This document shows, piece after piece, positions 18,429 through 26,581 of a stretch of DNA of 64,000 nt (position 1 is the stretch's first letter; every line of letters starts with the position of its first letter). Position numbers and translations under genes: made by a program. Source of the stretch: Leucobacter chromiiresistens (GTDB lineage Bacteria; Actinomycetota; Actinomycetes; Actinomycetales; Microbacteriaceae); assembly GCF_900102345.1 (NCBI RefSeq), contig NZ_FNKB01000001.1, positions 2,480,001-2,544,000 on the forward strand, read 5' to 3'. The notes beneath the pieces are model-generated. The model was not told the DNA's origin and did not search any database. It saw nothing but the letters and a program-made list of their open reading frames with translations.

Positions 18429-20249
18429 ATGACCACACGCATGCGCAGCACCCGCGGCGTCGCCGTCGCGCTGTCGATCATCGCCGCGGCGACCGCATGG
18501 GCCGGCCTGCAGGCGCCCGCGCCCGCGGCCGCGGACGTCTCCGATTTCTCGTATCGCAGCTGGGACGTGGCGTACGAGGTCGGCACCGACGCCGACGGCC
18601 GCGCGGTCGCGGAGGTGACCGAGACGCTCGTCGCCGAGTTCCCCGACTTCGACCAGAACCGCGGCATCGTGCGCGGCCTGCCGGAGGAGTACGAGGGGAG
18701 CTCGACGGAGCCGTCGAACTTCTCGGTGACCGACGAGTCTGGGGCGGCCGTTCCGTTCGAGATCGAGGAGGAGGACGGCTTCGTCGCGGTGCTCACCGGC
18801 GACGACCGGTACGTGCGCGGCGTGCAGACCTACGTGATCTCGTACACGCTGCGGGACGTCGTGCTCGCACGGGATGACGGCTCCGCCGACGAGTTCAACT
18901 GGGATCTCGTCGATTTCGAGCACGAGCAGCCGATCGACCGCTTCGGGGCCACCGTGTCGTTCGGCCCCGGCCTCGAGGATCGCGTGAACGGCAACGCGCG
19001 CTGCTACGTCGGCGGCGCCGGGTCGACCGACGAGTGCGAGATCACGGCGGCGGAGAACGGCGCGACGTTCTCGGTCGCGGGGCTCCCGCTCGGACCGCAG
19101 CAGGGGGTGACCGTCGCCATCGGGATGGACGCGGGATCGGTGGTGCAGCCGCCCAGCCGGCTGCCGAACTTCGCGCTCGACACGCTGCCGCTCATCGTCG
19201 GCGGAGGCGCGCTCGGGGCGGCCGGCATCGCCGCCGGGTCGGCGATCCGGCTCCGCAGCCGGCGCAAGACCGCGCGCGGCACGGTGGTCGCCCAGTACGA
19301 CGTCCCCGATTCGCTGCCGCCGCTCGTGGCCGGCCCGGTCGCCGGGGTCTCCGCGAAGACGGTGCCGGCGCAGCTCGTGCACCTCGCGGTGCGCGGTGCG
19401 ATCCGCATCGAGGACGGCGAGCCCGAGCAGGGGTGGTTCGGACCGAAGAGCGCCCGACCGATGCTGCGCCTCGTCGATCCGACCCGCGCCGCGGACCCGC
19501 TCGACGAGCGCGCCCTGCACGCGCTGTTCGCAGGCGCGGAGCCCGGCGCGGCCGTCGAGCTTCCCGAGAGCGACGAGGAGTTCGCCGAGCGGATGCAGAA
19601 GCTCGAGGCGGCGGGCACCGCTGCCGCGACGGAGCGGGGCTACCTCGAACGAGTGCACAGCCCGCGCGCCCGCCTGTGGGGCTGGATCGCGATCGGACTC
19701 GTCGTGGTGCTCGGGGTACTCACCGGGCTGGCGCTGGCGCAGCGCGCGAACGCGCTCCCCGCGATCTTCCTCGTGATGGGCGTCGTGGCCCTGGTCGCCG
19801 CGTTCGCGTCGGTGGTGAAGCAGCGGGTGTACACGCCGCTCGGCGCCGAGACGCGCGAGTACCTCCTCGGCGTGCGCGAGTTCATCGAGGTCGCCGAGGC
19901 GGATCGCCTGCGCGCGCTGCAGTCGCGCAGCGGCGCCGAGCGCCGCGACGCGGGCGGCGTCGACGTCGTGCACCTGTACGAGAGCCTGCTGCCGTACGCG
20001 ATGATCTTCGGGCTCGAGAAGGAGTGGACCCGCGTGCTGCAGGTCGCCTACGAGCAGCACGGCGGGTACGTGCCGCTCTGGTACGCCGGCCTCGGGGCTT
20101 CGAGCATGTCGTCGTTCGGCGACACCATCTCGCAGTTCACCGACTCCCTGAGCTCGTCGGTGAGCTACACGTCCAGCAGCTCGGGCGGATCGACCGGCGG
20201 CGGCTTCGCCGGAGGCGGCGGGGGCGGCGGATTCTCGGGCGGCAGGTGA
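18429..20249 (+). CDS. DUF2207 domain-containing membrane protein
   Basis: A 606-residue predicted surface or membrane protein. A Sec signal peptide (about residues 1-35, ending APAAADV) leads into an extracytoplasmic DUF2207 domain (about 36-245, with SYRSWDVAYEV and NRGIVRGLP typical of the family). Membrane helices follow at about 251-274, 417-437 and 442-462, separated by a cytoplasmic region with a winged-helix-like LVHLAVRGAIRI. The C-terminus after about 555 is Ser-rich then Gly-rich (GGGFAGGGGGGG), as in many DUF2207 proteins. Function is unknown. TAGCCT seven bases before the ATG suggests a leaderless mRNA, although GGAGA also lies there. It converges on era. Confidence 0.9.
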   Translation: MTTRMRSTRGVAVALSIIAAATAWAGLQAPAPAAADVSDFSYRSWDVAYEVGTDADGRAVAEVTETLVAEFPDFDQNRGIVRGLPEEYEGSSTEPSNFSVTDESGAAVPFEIEEEDGFVAVLTGDDRYVRGVQTYVISYTLRDVVLARDDGSADEFNWDLVDFEHEQPIDRFGATVSFGPGLEDRVNGNARCYVGGAGSTDECEITAAENGATFSVAGLPLGPQQGVTVAIGMDAGSVVQPPSRLPNFALDTLPLIVGGGALGAAGIAAGSAIRLRSRRKTARGTVVAQYDVPDSLPPLVAGPVAGVSAKTVPAQLVHLAVRGAIRIEDGEPEQGWFGPKSARPMLRLVDPTRAADPLDERALHALFAGAEPGAAVELPESDEEFAERMQKLEAAGTAAATERGYLERVHSPRARLWGWIAIGLVVVLGVLTGLALAQRANALPAIFLVMGVVALVAAFASVVKQRVYTPLGAETREYLLGVREFIEVAEADRLRALQSRSGAERRDAGGVDVVHLYESLLPYAMIFGLEKEWTRVLQVAYEQHGGYVPLWYAGLGASSMSSFGDTISQFTDSLSSSVSYTSSSSGGSTGGGFAGGGGGGGFSGGR

Positions 20250-20271
20250 GCGCCCGCGTCGAGCGCCCGCG

Positions 20272-21210
20272 TCAGTTGAAGCCGAGCTTGCCGAGCGCCT
20301 TCGGGTCGCGCTGCCACTCCTTCAGCACCTTGACGCGCAGGGAGAGGTAGACGCGACGCCCGAGGAGCGCCTCGATCTCCTTGCGGGCCCGCTCCCCCAC
20401 GTCGCGGAGCCGCGAACCGCGGTGCCCGATGACGATGCCCTTCTGGCTGTCGCGCTCCACGTACAGATTCGCGTAGATCTCGAGCAGGCCGTCTTCGCGC
20501 TCCTCGCGATCCTCGACCGTCGCCGCGAGCGAGTGCGGCAGCTCGTCGCGCACACCGTCGAGGGCCGCCTCGCGGATGAGCTCGGCGATGCGATCGTCCT
20601 CGCCCTCGTCGGTCGTCTGCTCTGCCTCGTACAGCGGAGGCGACACCGGCATGAGCTCCAGCAGCACGTCGGCGAGCACGTCGAGCTGCTCGCGGGTGAC
20701 CGACGAGATCGGCACCACCGCGTCCCACTCCCGCAGCTCGCCGAGGCGCGTCAACTGATCGATGATCTCGCTCTTCGAGGCCTCGTCGACCTTCGTGAGC
20801 ACCGCCACCTTCTTGGCGCGCGGAAAGTCGTTCAGCCGCTCGTTGATGAAGCGGTCGCCCGGCCCGAGCTTCTCGTTCGCGGGAATGCAGAAGCCGATCA
20901 CGTCGACGTCGCCGAGCGTCGCCTCCACGAGCGCGTTGAGCCGCTCGCCGAGCAGCGTGCGCGGGCGGTGCAGGCCCGGCGTGTCGACGATGATCAGCTG
21001 ACCGCTCTCGCGATGGGCGATGCCGCGTATCGCCCGGCGCGTGGTCTGCGGCTTCGGGCTGGTGATGGCGATCTTCTCGCCCACGAGCGCGTTCGTGAGC
21101 GTCGACTTGCCCACGTTCGGCCGCCCGACGAACGAGACGAATCCCGCGCGATAGTCGCGCTCCGCTCCCCCGTCGCCCGTCTCCGGCCCTCGCTGCTGCT
21201 CCTGGCTCAT
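20272..21210 (-). CDS. era: GTPase Era
   Basis: Era is an essential GTPase that binds the 3' end of 16S rRNA during 30S maturation. The 312-residue protein has G1 GRPNVGKST, G2 region TTRRAIRG, G3 DTPG, G4 TKVD and G5 SS(V)T, then a C-terminal type II KH domain (KGIVIGHRGSRLRDVGERAR). Full length for the family. The ATG overlaps the stop of the upstream CNNM gene (ATGA). Its partner YbeY, also acting on 16S rRNA, is encoded two genes upstream, so the group looks like a ribosome-maturation operon. Confidence 0.97.
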   Translation of the reverse strand: MSQEQQRGPETGDGGAERDYRAGFVSFVGRPNVGKSTLTNALVGEKIAITSPKPQTTRRAIRGIAHRESGQLIIVDTPGLHRPRTLLGERLNALVEATLGDVDVIGFCIPANEKLGPGDRFINERLNDFPRAKKVAVLTKVDEASKSEIIDQLTRLGELREWDAVVPISSVTREQLDVLADVLLELMPVSPPLYEAEQTTDEGEDDRIAELIREAALDGVRDELPHSLAATVEDREEREDGLLEIYANLYVERDSQKGIVIGHRGSRLRDVGERARKEIEALLGRRVYLSLRVKVLKEWQRDPKALGKLGFN

Positions 21211-22496
21211 GCGCCGTCCTCTCCCTCGGTCTCCCCGATCCAGCGCGCCTCCACCGTGAGCAGGCGCTGACGCCGGCGCTCGGTGTCGATCGCGGTCAAT
21301 TCGATGCCGGCCACGACCACCGCGTCGCCCGGCTCCGGCAGGCGCCCGAGCGACTTCGCGACGAGCCCTCCCACCGTATCCACGTCCTCGTCCTCGAGCT
21401 CCAAGCCGAAGAGCTCGCCCAGCTCGCCCACGGAGAGCCGAGCGCCGACGACGAACGAGCCGTCCTCGCGCAGGGTCATCTCGGGCACGTCGCGATCGTG
21501 CTCGTCGGAGATGTCTCCGAGCAGCTCCTCGATCAGATCCTCGAGGGTGACGAGGCCCGAGATGCCGCCGTACTCGTCGACCACGAGCGCGAGATGGTTC
21601 GACTCCCGCTGCATCTGCCGCAGCAGATCGTCGGCGCGCTGCACCTCCGGTACGAACATCGCGGGCTTCGCGATGCGCGTGACGGGAGCCTGCTCCGATT
21701 CCTCCGGCCGGCGCAGCGCGAATCCGCTCGCGTCGCGCAGATAGGCGATGCCGACGACGTCGTCGACGTCGCCGCCCACCACGGGGACCCGCGAGTGGCG
21801 CGACGCGAGCAGCTGCTCGAGTGCCTCGCGCACGCTGCGCTCGGCGTCGACCGTCACCATGTCGATGCGCGGAACCATGATCTCCCGCACGAGCGTCTCG
21901 CCGAACTCCACGAGCGAGTGGATGTAGTCGCGGTCGTCGCTCTCGAGCACCGCCTGCTCGGCGGCCTGATCGACCATCGACAGCAACTGCTGCTCGTCGC
22001 GGATGCGGCGGTTCGCGCCGCGGCCCGGCGTCACGCGATCCCCGAACCGCATCAGGCCCGACGCGAGCGGCCCGAGCAGCAGGCGCAGCCCGCGCAGGAG
22101 CGGCGCGGCGAACCGGATCACGGCGTCGGGGTGGTGCGAGCCGACGGTGCGCGGGCTCGACCCGACGAGCACGAACGTCACTGCCGTCATCACGAGCGTC
22201 GCGAGCACGAGTTCGAGCCAGAGCGTCTCGAGCGAGTAGGCGAGCACCAGCGTGATGAGCACGGCCGAGAGCGTCTCGGCGAACACGCGCGCGAAGCCCA
22301 GCGCGTTCGCATGCCGCCCCTCGTCTTCGGCGATCGCCCGGATTGCGCGGCCGGAACGCGGCGACTCGTCGGCGAGCGCCATGAGTTCGGCTCGGGACCG
22401 GACGCCGAGCGCCGCATCGGCCGCGGCGAGCAGCCCGCCGACGGCGAGCAGCACCGCGGCTGCGGCGAGGAAGAGCAGTGCGAGGGGCAGGCTCAT
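21207..22496 (-). CDS. Hemolysin-family protein (CNNM/CorC-like, CBS domains)
   Basis: A 429-residue membrane protein of the CNNM/YhdP type. The N-terminal DUF21 domain supplies about three to four membrane helices (LPLALLFLAAAAVLLAVGGLLAAAD and later VLITLVLAYSLETLWLELVLATLVMTAV, in part). Two CBS domains follow (REIMVPRIDMVTVDAERSV and the region DDLLRQMQRESNHLALVVDEYGG), then a CorC_HlyC transporter-associated domain (GSFVVGARLSVGELGELFG). Related proteins are linked to magnesium or divalent cation transport; calling it a hemolysin is historical. The ATG overlaps the ybeY stop and its own stop overlaps era. Confidence 0.9.
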   Translation of the reverse strand: MSLPLALLFLAAAAVLLAVGGLLAAADAALGVRSRAELMALADESPRSGRAIRAIAEDEGRHANALGFARVFAETLSAVLITLVLAYSLETLWLELVLATLVMTAVTFVLVGSSPRTVGSHHPDAVIRFAAPLLRGLRLLLGPLASGLMRFGDRVTPGRGANRRIRDEQQLLSMVDQAAEQAVLESDDRDYIHSLVEFGETLVREIMVPRIDMVTVDAERSVREALEQLLASRHSRVPVVGGDVDDVVGIAYLRDASGFALRRPEESEQAPVTRIAKPAMFVPEVQRADDLLRQMQRESNHLALVVDEYGGISGLVTLEDLIEELLGDISDEHDRDVPEMTLREDGSFVVGARLSVGELGELFGLELEDEDVDTVGGLVAKSLGRLPEPGDAVVVAGIELTAIDTERRRQRLLTVEARWIGETEGEDGA

Positions 22497-22954
22497 CGAG
22501 AGCGCTCGCGCATGGCGAAGGAGAGCAGCAGGTCGCGCTGCAGGCCGAACATCTCGGCCTCCTCCTCCGGCGTCGCGTGGTCGTACCCGAGCACGTGCAG
22601 CATGCCGTGCGTCAGCAGCACGGAGATCTCCTGCTGCAGATCGTGGCCGGCGGCCTCCGCCTGCACCTCCGCGACCTGCGGGCAGATCACGATGTCGCCG
22701 AGCAGGCCGGCGGGCGTCTGGGCGTCGACGCGACCCGGGCGCAGCTCGTCCATGGGGAAGCTCAGCACGTCGGTCGGCCCCGGCTCGTCCATCCACTGGA
22801 CGTGGAGCCGTTCGATGGTCGTCTCGTCGACGAACATCACGCCCACCTCGGTGTCGGGGTGCACGAAGAGCGATTCGAGCACGAAAGCGGCGAGTCGCTG
22901 CACGCGGCCCACCTCGACGTCGATGCCCGACTCGTTGTTGATCTCGACGCTCAC
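22493..22954 (-). CDS. ybeY: Endoribonuclease YbeY
   Basis: YbeY is a metal-dependent single-strand endoribonuclease needed for 16S rRNA 3'-end maturation and ribosome quality control. The 153-residue protein contains TDVLSFPMDE (about 61-70) and the zinc-binding signature HGMLHVLGYDH with His116, His120 and His126. Length is normal. Start is GTG at 22952-22954, overlapping the phoH stop by four bases; its stop overlaps the next gene likewise. The phoH-ybeY-CNNM-era order is widely conserved. Confidence 0.96.
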   Translation of the reverse strand: MSVEINNESGIDVEVGRVQRLAAFVLESLFVHPDTEVGVMFVDETTIERLHVQWMDEPGPTDVLSFPMDELRPGRVDAQTPAGLLGDIVICPQVAEVQAEAAGHDLQQEISVLLTHGMLHVLGYDHATPEEEAEMFGLQRDLLLSFAMRERSR

Positions 22955-23955
22955 GAGGCGTCTCCCTTCTGCCGCTGCGCGGTCTGGTCGAAGGCGCTGT
23001 AGGCGTCGACGATGCGGCTCACCAGGTTGTGCCGCACGATGTCGTCGGACCCGAGCTCGGCGAAGTGGATGTCGTCGACGTCGCGCAGAATCCGGTTGAC
23101 CACGCGGAGACCGCTGGTCGCGATCGGGAGGTCGACCTGCGTGATGTCGCCGGTGACGACCATCTTCGACCCGTAGCCCAGACGAGTGAGGAACATCTTC
23201 ATCTGCTCGGGCGTGGTGTTCTGCGCCTCGTCGAGCACGACGAACGACTCGTTGAGCGTGCGCCCGCGCATGTACGCGAGCGGCGCCACCTCGATCGTGC
23301 CGCTCGCCAGCAGCTTCGGCACGACGTCCGCATCCATCATGGAGCCGATGGCGTCGAAGAGCGGCCGGAGGTAGGGGTCGATCTTGTCTTCGAGCGTGCC
23401 CGGAAGGTAGCCGAGACGCTCGCCCGCTTCGACGGCGGGGCGCGTGAGGATGATCTTCGCCACCTCGCGGCGCTGCAGCGCCTGCACCGCCTTGGCCATC
23501 GCGAGATACGTCTTGCCCGTACCGGCGGGGCCGATGCCGAACACGATCGTGTGCGCGTCGATGGCGTCGACGTACGCGCGCTGCCCTCTCGTCTGCGCGC
23601 GCACCGCGTGGCCGCGCACGCTCACGATCGGTTCGCTCAGCATCTGCGCCGCCGTCGGGCCCTGGCCGTCGTGCACCATGCGCGTCACCTCCTGGACATC
23701 TCGTCGCGATACCGCACCGCTGCGCCTCGCGAGTTCGAGGATCTCATTGACCACTTCCTCCGCCGCGCGCACGCTCGTCGCTGGCCCGCGGAGCGTGAGC
23801 ACCTGGTCGCGCGCGTGGAAGGCTACGCTCGGGTGCTGCGCCTCGAGGTCGGCGAGCAGCTGGTCGCGATGCCCGAGGAACGAGGCGAGGTCGACGCCCG
23901 AGAGCAGAATGGTGCGCTGCAGCTGAGGGCCGTTCGCCGAATCTTCAGGAGGCAC
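22951..23955 (-). CDS. phoH: PhoH-like ATPase
   Basis: A 334-residue PhoH/YbeZ family ATPase, associated with YbeY and RNA metabolism in other bacteria. An N-terminal KH-like region (about 40-80, FHARDQVLTLRGPATSVRAAEEVV) precedes the ATPase core with Walker A GPAGTGKT (142-149), ILTRPAVEAGERLGYLPG, and Walker B FVVLDEAQNTT. I chose the GTG at 23953-23955 (VPPEDSANGP) because it matches the family N-terminus and has GGAG ten bases upstream inside the end of the HIT gene; it overlaps that gene by 11 bases. Confidence 0.94.
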   Translation of the reverse strand: MPPEDSANGPQLQRTILLSGVDLASFLGHRDQLLADLEAQHPSVAFHARDQVLTLRGPATSVRAAEEVVNEILELARRSGAVSRRDVQEVTRMVHDGQGPTAAQMLSEPIVSVRGHAVRAQTRGQRAYVDAIDAHTIVFGIGPAGTGKTYLAMAKAVQALQRREVAKIILTRPAVEAGERLGYLPGTLEDKIDPYLRPLFDAIGSMMDADVVPKLLASGTIEVAPLAYMRGRTLNESFVVLDEAQNTTPEQMKMFLTRLGYGSKMVVTGDITQVDLPIATSGLRVVNRILRDVDDIHFAELGSDDIVRHNLVSRIVDAYSAFDQTAQRQKGDAS

Positions 23956-24295
23956 CGAGCGATCGCTCCTCGAGGTCGCCCGCCAGCACGTGGGCGTGCA
24001 CGTGGAACACGGTCTGCCCCGCCGTGGCACCGCTGTTGAAGATGAGACGGTAATCGCCGTTCGCGTGGGTCTCCGCGAGACGCTTCGCGACGGCGACCAT
24101 CTCGGCGAGGGTCTCGGGCTCGGCGGCGGCGAGCTCCGCGACGTTCTCGTACGCCGTCGACTTCGGGATGACGAGGATGTGCACCGGCGCCTGCGGGCTG
24201 ATGTCGGGGAACGCGAGCACCCGGTCGGTCTCCGCGAGGATCTCGACGGGGATCTCGCCGGACACGATCTTCGCGAATACGGTGTCTGCTGCCAT
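23945..24295 (-). CDS. HIT family nucleotide hydrolase (HinT-like)
   Basis: A 116-residue histidine-triad protein that in HinT relatives hydrolyses nucleoside phosphoramidates such as aminoacyl-AMP. The signature HVHAHV is at 98-103, with the N-terminal FAKIVSGEIP and FPDISPQAPVHILVIPK segments of the Hint branch. It leads the phoH-ybeY-CNNM-era operon. TAGACT lies exactly six bases before the ATG, so the operon mRNA is probably leaderless; no ribosome site is visible. Confidence 0.95.
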   Translation of the reverse strand: MAADTVFAKIVSGEIPVEILAETDRVLAFPDISPQAPVHILVIPKSTAYENVAELAAAEPETLAEMVAVAKRLAETHANGDYRLIFNSGATAGQTVFHVHAHVLAGDLEERSLGAS

Positions 24296-24301
24296 GCGTC
24301 C

Positions 24302-24307
24302 AGTCTA
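24302..24307 (-). promoter_or_regulatory. -10 box of leaderless promoter for HIT-phoH-ybeY-era
   Basis: TAGACT on the minus strand, then six bases (GGACGC), then ATG. The geometry predicts transcription from the start codon itself. The box lies between this operon and the response regulator gene, which ends 20 bases away. Confidence 0.55.
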
Positions 24308-24327
24308 GACGGTGGCGCGCGAGCCGG

Positions 24328-25050
24328 TCAGAGCGGACCGCTGCGCGCGTTCCAGGCGTACTCGGTCTGCGGACGACCCCGTGCTCCGTATCGGGCGCGC
24401 CGATCCGCACGGCGGGTGTCGGCGAGGTACTCCAGGTAGCGGCGACTGACCTCCCGCGAGATACCGAGACGCGGGGCGATCTCGTTCGCGGTGCTCGGCC
24501 CGCGCTCGCGCAGGATCGCCGTGACGCGCTCCAGGGTGAGCGCGGCGAGCCCTTTCGGCAGCGCCGCGGTGCGGATGGCGCGCAGCGACGCGAACATCCG
24601 GTCGACGTCGTGCTGCGTCGCCGCTCCGGCGGCCGCGAGAGATCGGAGGTGATACTCCCTGAACGCCTCGATGCGGTCCCGGAACGTCGCGAACGTGTAG
24701 GGCTTGATCAGATACTGCACGGCACCGAGCGTTACCATCTCGCGCACCACCTCGATGTCGCGCACCCCGCTGACTGCGATGACGCCGGCGCACACCCCTC
24801 GAGCGCGCACGTGACGCAGCACGTCGATGCCCGTCCCGTCCGGCATCGTCACGTCGAGCAGCACCAGATCGGCCCGGTGCGCCGTTCGGGTGAGCGCGGC
24901 GACCGCGGCATGCGCACCGGTGCACTCGGCGACCACCCGGAACCCTCCGATCCGTGCCAGGTGGGCGCGATGCAGTTCGAGCGCGAGCGCATCGTCGTCG
25001 ACGGTGATGACGCGGATCGGATCGTCCGCCGCGCGCGCAAGCCTGATCAC
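24328..25050 (-). CDS. Response regulator of the CitB/DcuR type
   Basis: A 240-residue two-component regulator. The receiver domain has the acidic pocket VDDD (17-20), phosphoacceptor Asp66 in LLDVTMPD, and the LIKPY lysine near residue 117. The C-terminal half ends in a winged or helix-turn-helix DNA-binding region (PSTANEIAPRLGISREVSRRYLEYLADTR, abbreviated) like DcuR/CitB regulators. The start GTG (25048-25050) overlaps the kinase stop by four bases. Together with the adjacent CitA-like kinase and the divergent DctA-type transporter it probably controls dicarboxylate or citrate uptake. Confidence 0.9.
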   Translation of the reverse strand: MIRLARAADDPIRVITVDDDALALELHRAHLARIGGFRVVAECTGAHAAVAALTRTAHRADLVLLDVTMPDGTGIDVLRHVRARGVCAGVIAVSGVRDIEVVREMVTLGAVQYLIKPYTFATFRDRIEAFREYHLRSLAAAGAATQHDVDRMFASLRAIRTAALPKGLAALTLERVTAILRERGPSTANEIAPRLGISREVSRRYLEYLADTRRADRRARYGARGRPQTEYAWNARSGPL

Positions 25051-26405
25051 CGCGCCCCCGACGTCGACCGCGTCGACGGCACTGCACGCTCGACGGCCGA
25101 CGGCTCCGTCGGAACGCCGCCCCGGGGCCTGCGGAGCGGCAGCCGGACCGAGAAGGTCGTCGGGGCTTCGCCGACTGCGATCGATCCGCCGCCCTCGCGC
25201 ACGATGCGGTCGACGAGCGCGAGGCCGACTCCCCGCCCCTCGCCCGCTCGGTGCGGGGCGACCCGCTTCGTCGAGACGCCCCAGTCGAACATCGACCTCC
25301 GGGCTTCGGCGCCGAATCCGTCGCCGGAATCCGACACTTCGATGAGCACCTCGCCCGGCGCTCCACCCGCCATGCGCAGATCGACCGCGCGGGGCGTGAC
25401 GCTGCTCGCAGCCGCGGCGTCGATCGCGTTGTCCATGAGGTTGCCGACGACGGAGACGAGCTCCATCGTGCCGAGCGGAAGCTGCGGGAGCGCCGGGGCG
25501 ATGTCGACGGCTACGGAGACGCCGCGCTCGGACGCCTGCGCGGTCTTCCCCACGATCACGGCGCGAACGACGGGATCGAGCTCCTCGGGAGCGTCGACCA
25601 GATCGGCGAGCGCCTGGCTTCGAGAGGCGGTGGCAGCGAGCATCTCGATTGCCTCGTCCGGCCTGCCGAGTTCGAGGAGGGCGATCGCCGCGTGCAGACG
25701 GTTCGCGTGCTCGTGGGTCTGCGCCCGCAGCGACTCGCTGAGCGTGCGCAACGAGTCGTGCGAGACCAGCGCCTCTCGCACGGCTTCGGCTGAGAGATCG
25801 CCGGTGATCCGCCGTGTGATCCTCCGCCCGGCGAGCGCGGCGACCGCTCCCACGGCCGCGAACGCGCCGCTCACCGCGAGTACGAGCGGGATCTCGCGCG
25901 AGATCTCCTGGGCGATCGAGCTGACGGTGATGCCGACGGAGACCCACCCGATGGTGCGACCGGAGGCATCCGCGACGGGAGCGATCGTGCGGATGGAGGG
26001 GCCGAGCGTACCGGTCCACCGCTCCGTGAAGGGCTCGGCTTCGTCGGGGATCGTACCGCGGTAGTGCCTCCCGATCTGCGTCGGGTCGGGGTGGGTGAGG
26101 CGCGTTCCGAAGGCATCCATCACGGTGATGTAGCTGACGCCGATATCCCGCCTGAGTCGGGAGACGCGCTCCTGCGCGTCCATCGCGGCGGCGGATCCGG
26201 GCGGCTCGGTCAACGCGCGGGCGGTATGCGGCGCCGAGGCCAGGGCGATGGCGAGAGCGCGCGTCGTGCGCTCGGAGTGCCGGTACTCTGCGCGCCGACT
26301 GTCCCACAGGAGGAGCGCGGTGACGATCACGCTGACGGCGAGCACCCCGCACATTAGCACCACGAATACCCGGGAGGTCGCGCTCCGTCGTCGCTGGTGA
26401 CGCAT
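25047..26405 (-). CDS. Sensor histidine kinase of the CitA/DcuS type
   Basis: A 452-residue membrane kinase. Helices at about 13-33 and 173-193 flank an extracytoplasmic single-PAS (Cache-like) domain with SYITVMDAFGTRLTHPDP, IGRHYRGT and GWVSVGIT, the hallmarks of CitA/DcuS ligand domains. After a degenerate PAS linker comes the dimerisation segment LRAQTHEHANRLHA, where His231 aligns with the phosphorylated His of DcuS, then an HATPase domain (NLMDNAIDAA, SDSGDGFG, GRGVGLALVDRI). Ligand is likely a C4-dicarboxylate or citrate. A CATGA-N6-TCATG dyad covers its start codon. Confidence 0.92.
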   Translation of the reverse strand: MRHQRRRSATSRVFVVLMCGVLAVSVIVTALLLWDSRRAEYRHSERTTRALAIALASAPHTARALTEPPGSAAAMDAQERVSRLRRDIGVSYITVMDAFGTRLTHPDPTQIGRHYRGTIPDEAEPFTERWTGTLGPSIRTIAPVADASGRTIGWVSVGITVSSIAQEISREIPLVLAVSGAFAAVGAVAALAGRRITRRITGDLSAEAVREALVSHDSLRTLSESLRAQTHEHANRLHAAIALLELGRPDEAIEMLAATASRSQALADLVDAPEELDPVVRAVIVGKTAQASERGVSVAVDIAPALPQLPLGTMELVSVVGNLMDNAIDAAAASSVTPRAVDLRMAGGAPGEVLIEVSDSGDGFGAEARRSMFDWGVSTKRVAPHRAGEGRGVGLALVDRIVREGGGSIAVGEAPTTFSVRLPLRRPRGGVPTEPSAVERAVPSTRSTSGAR

Positions 26406-26418
26406 GAGTCATATCATG
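26403..26418. promoter_or_regulatory. Dyad CATGA-N6-TCATG at the kinase start
   Basis: A short perfect inverted repeat (five-base arms, six-base AT-rich centre) overlaps the kinase ATG in the 176-base divergent region shared with the transporter gene. It could be an operator for the response regulator. A TAACGT candidate -10 for the transporter is at 26503-26508. Nothing else stands out in this gap. Confidence 0.3.
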
Positions 26419-26581
26419 CCATGTCGCCTCGCGCGGCGACGACCGATCCCCATCGTTCGAGGTCCGATAAGCCCGAAAAGCGCCCGGAGCGCGCGAGCGC
26501 CTTAACGTGATCAGCGCACCGCGGCCCTGCCTCGCAGCGCCCGCGCGACATCTCGACAACGGCGTTCTCAGGAGGAGCAGC

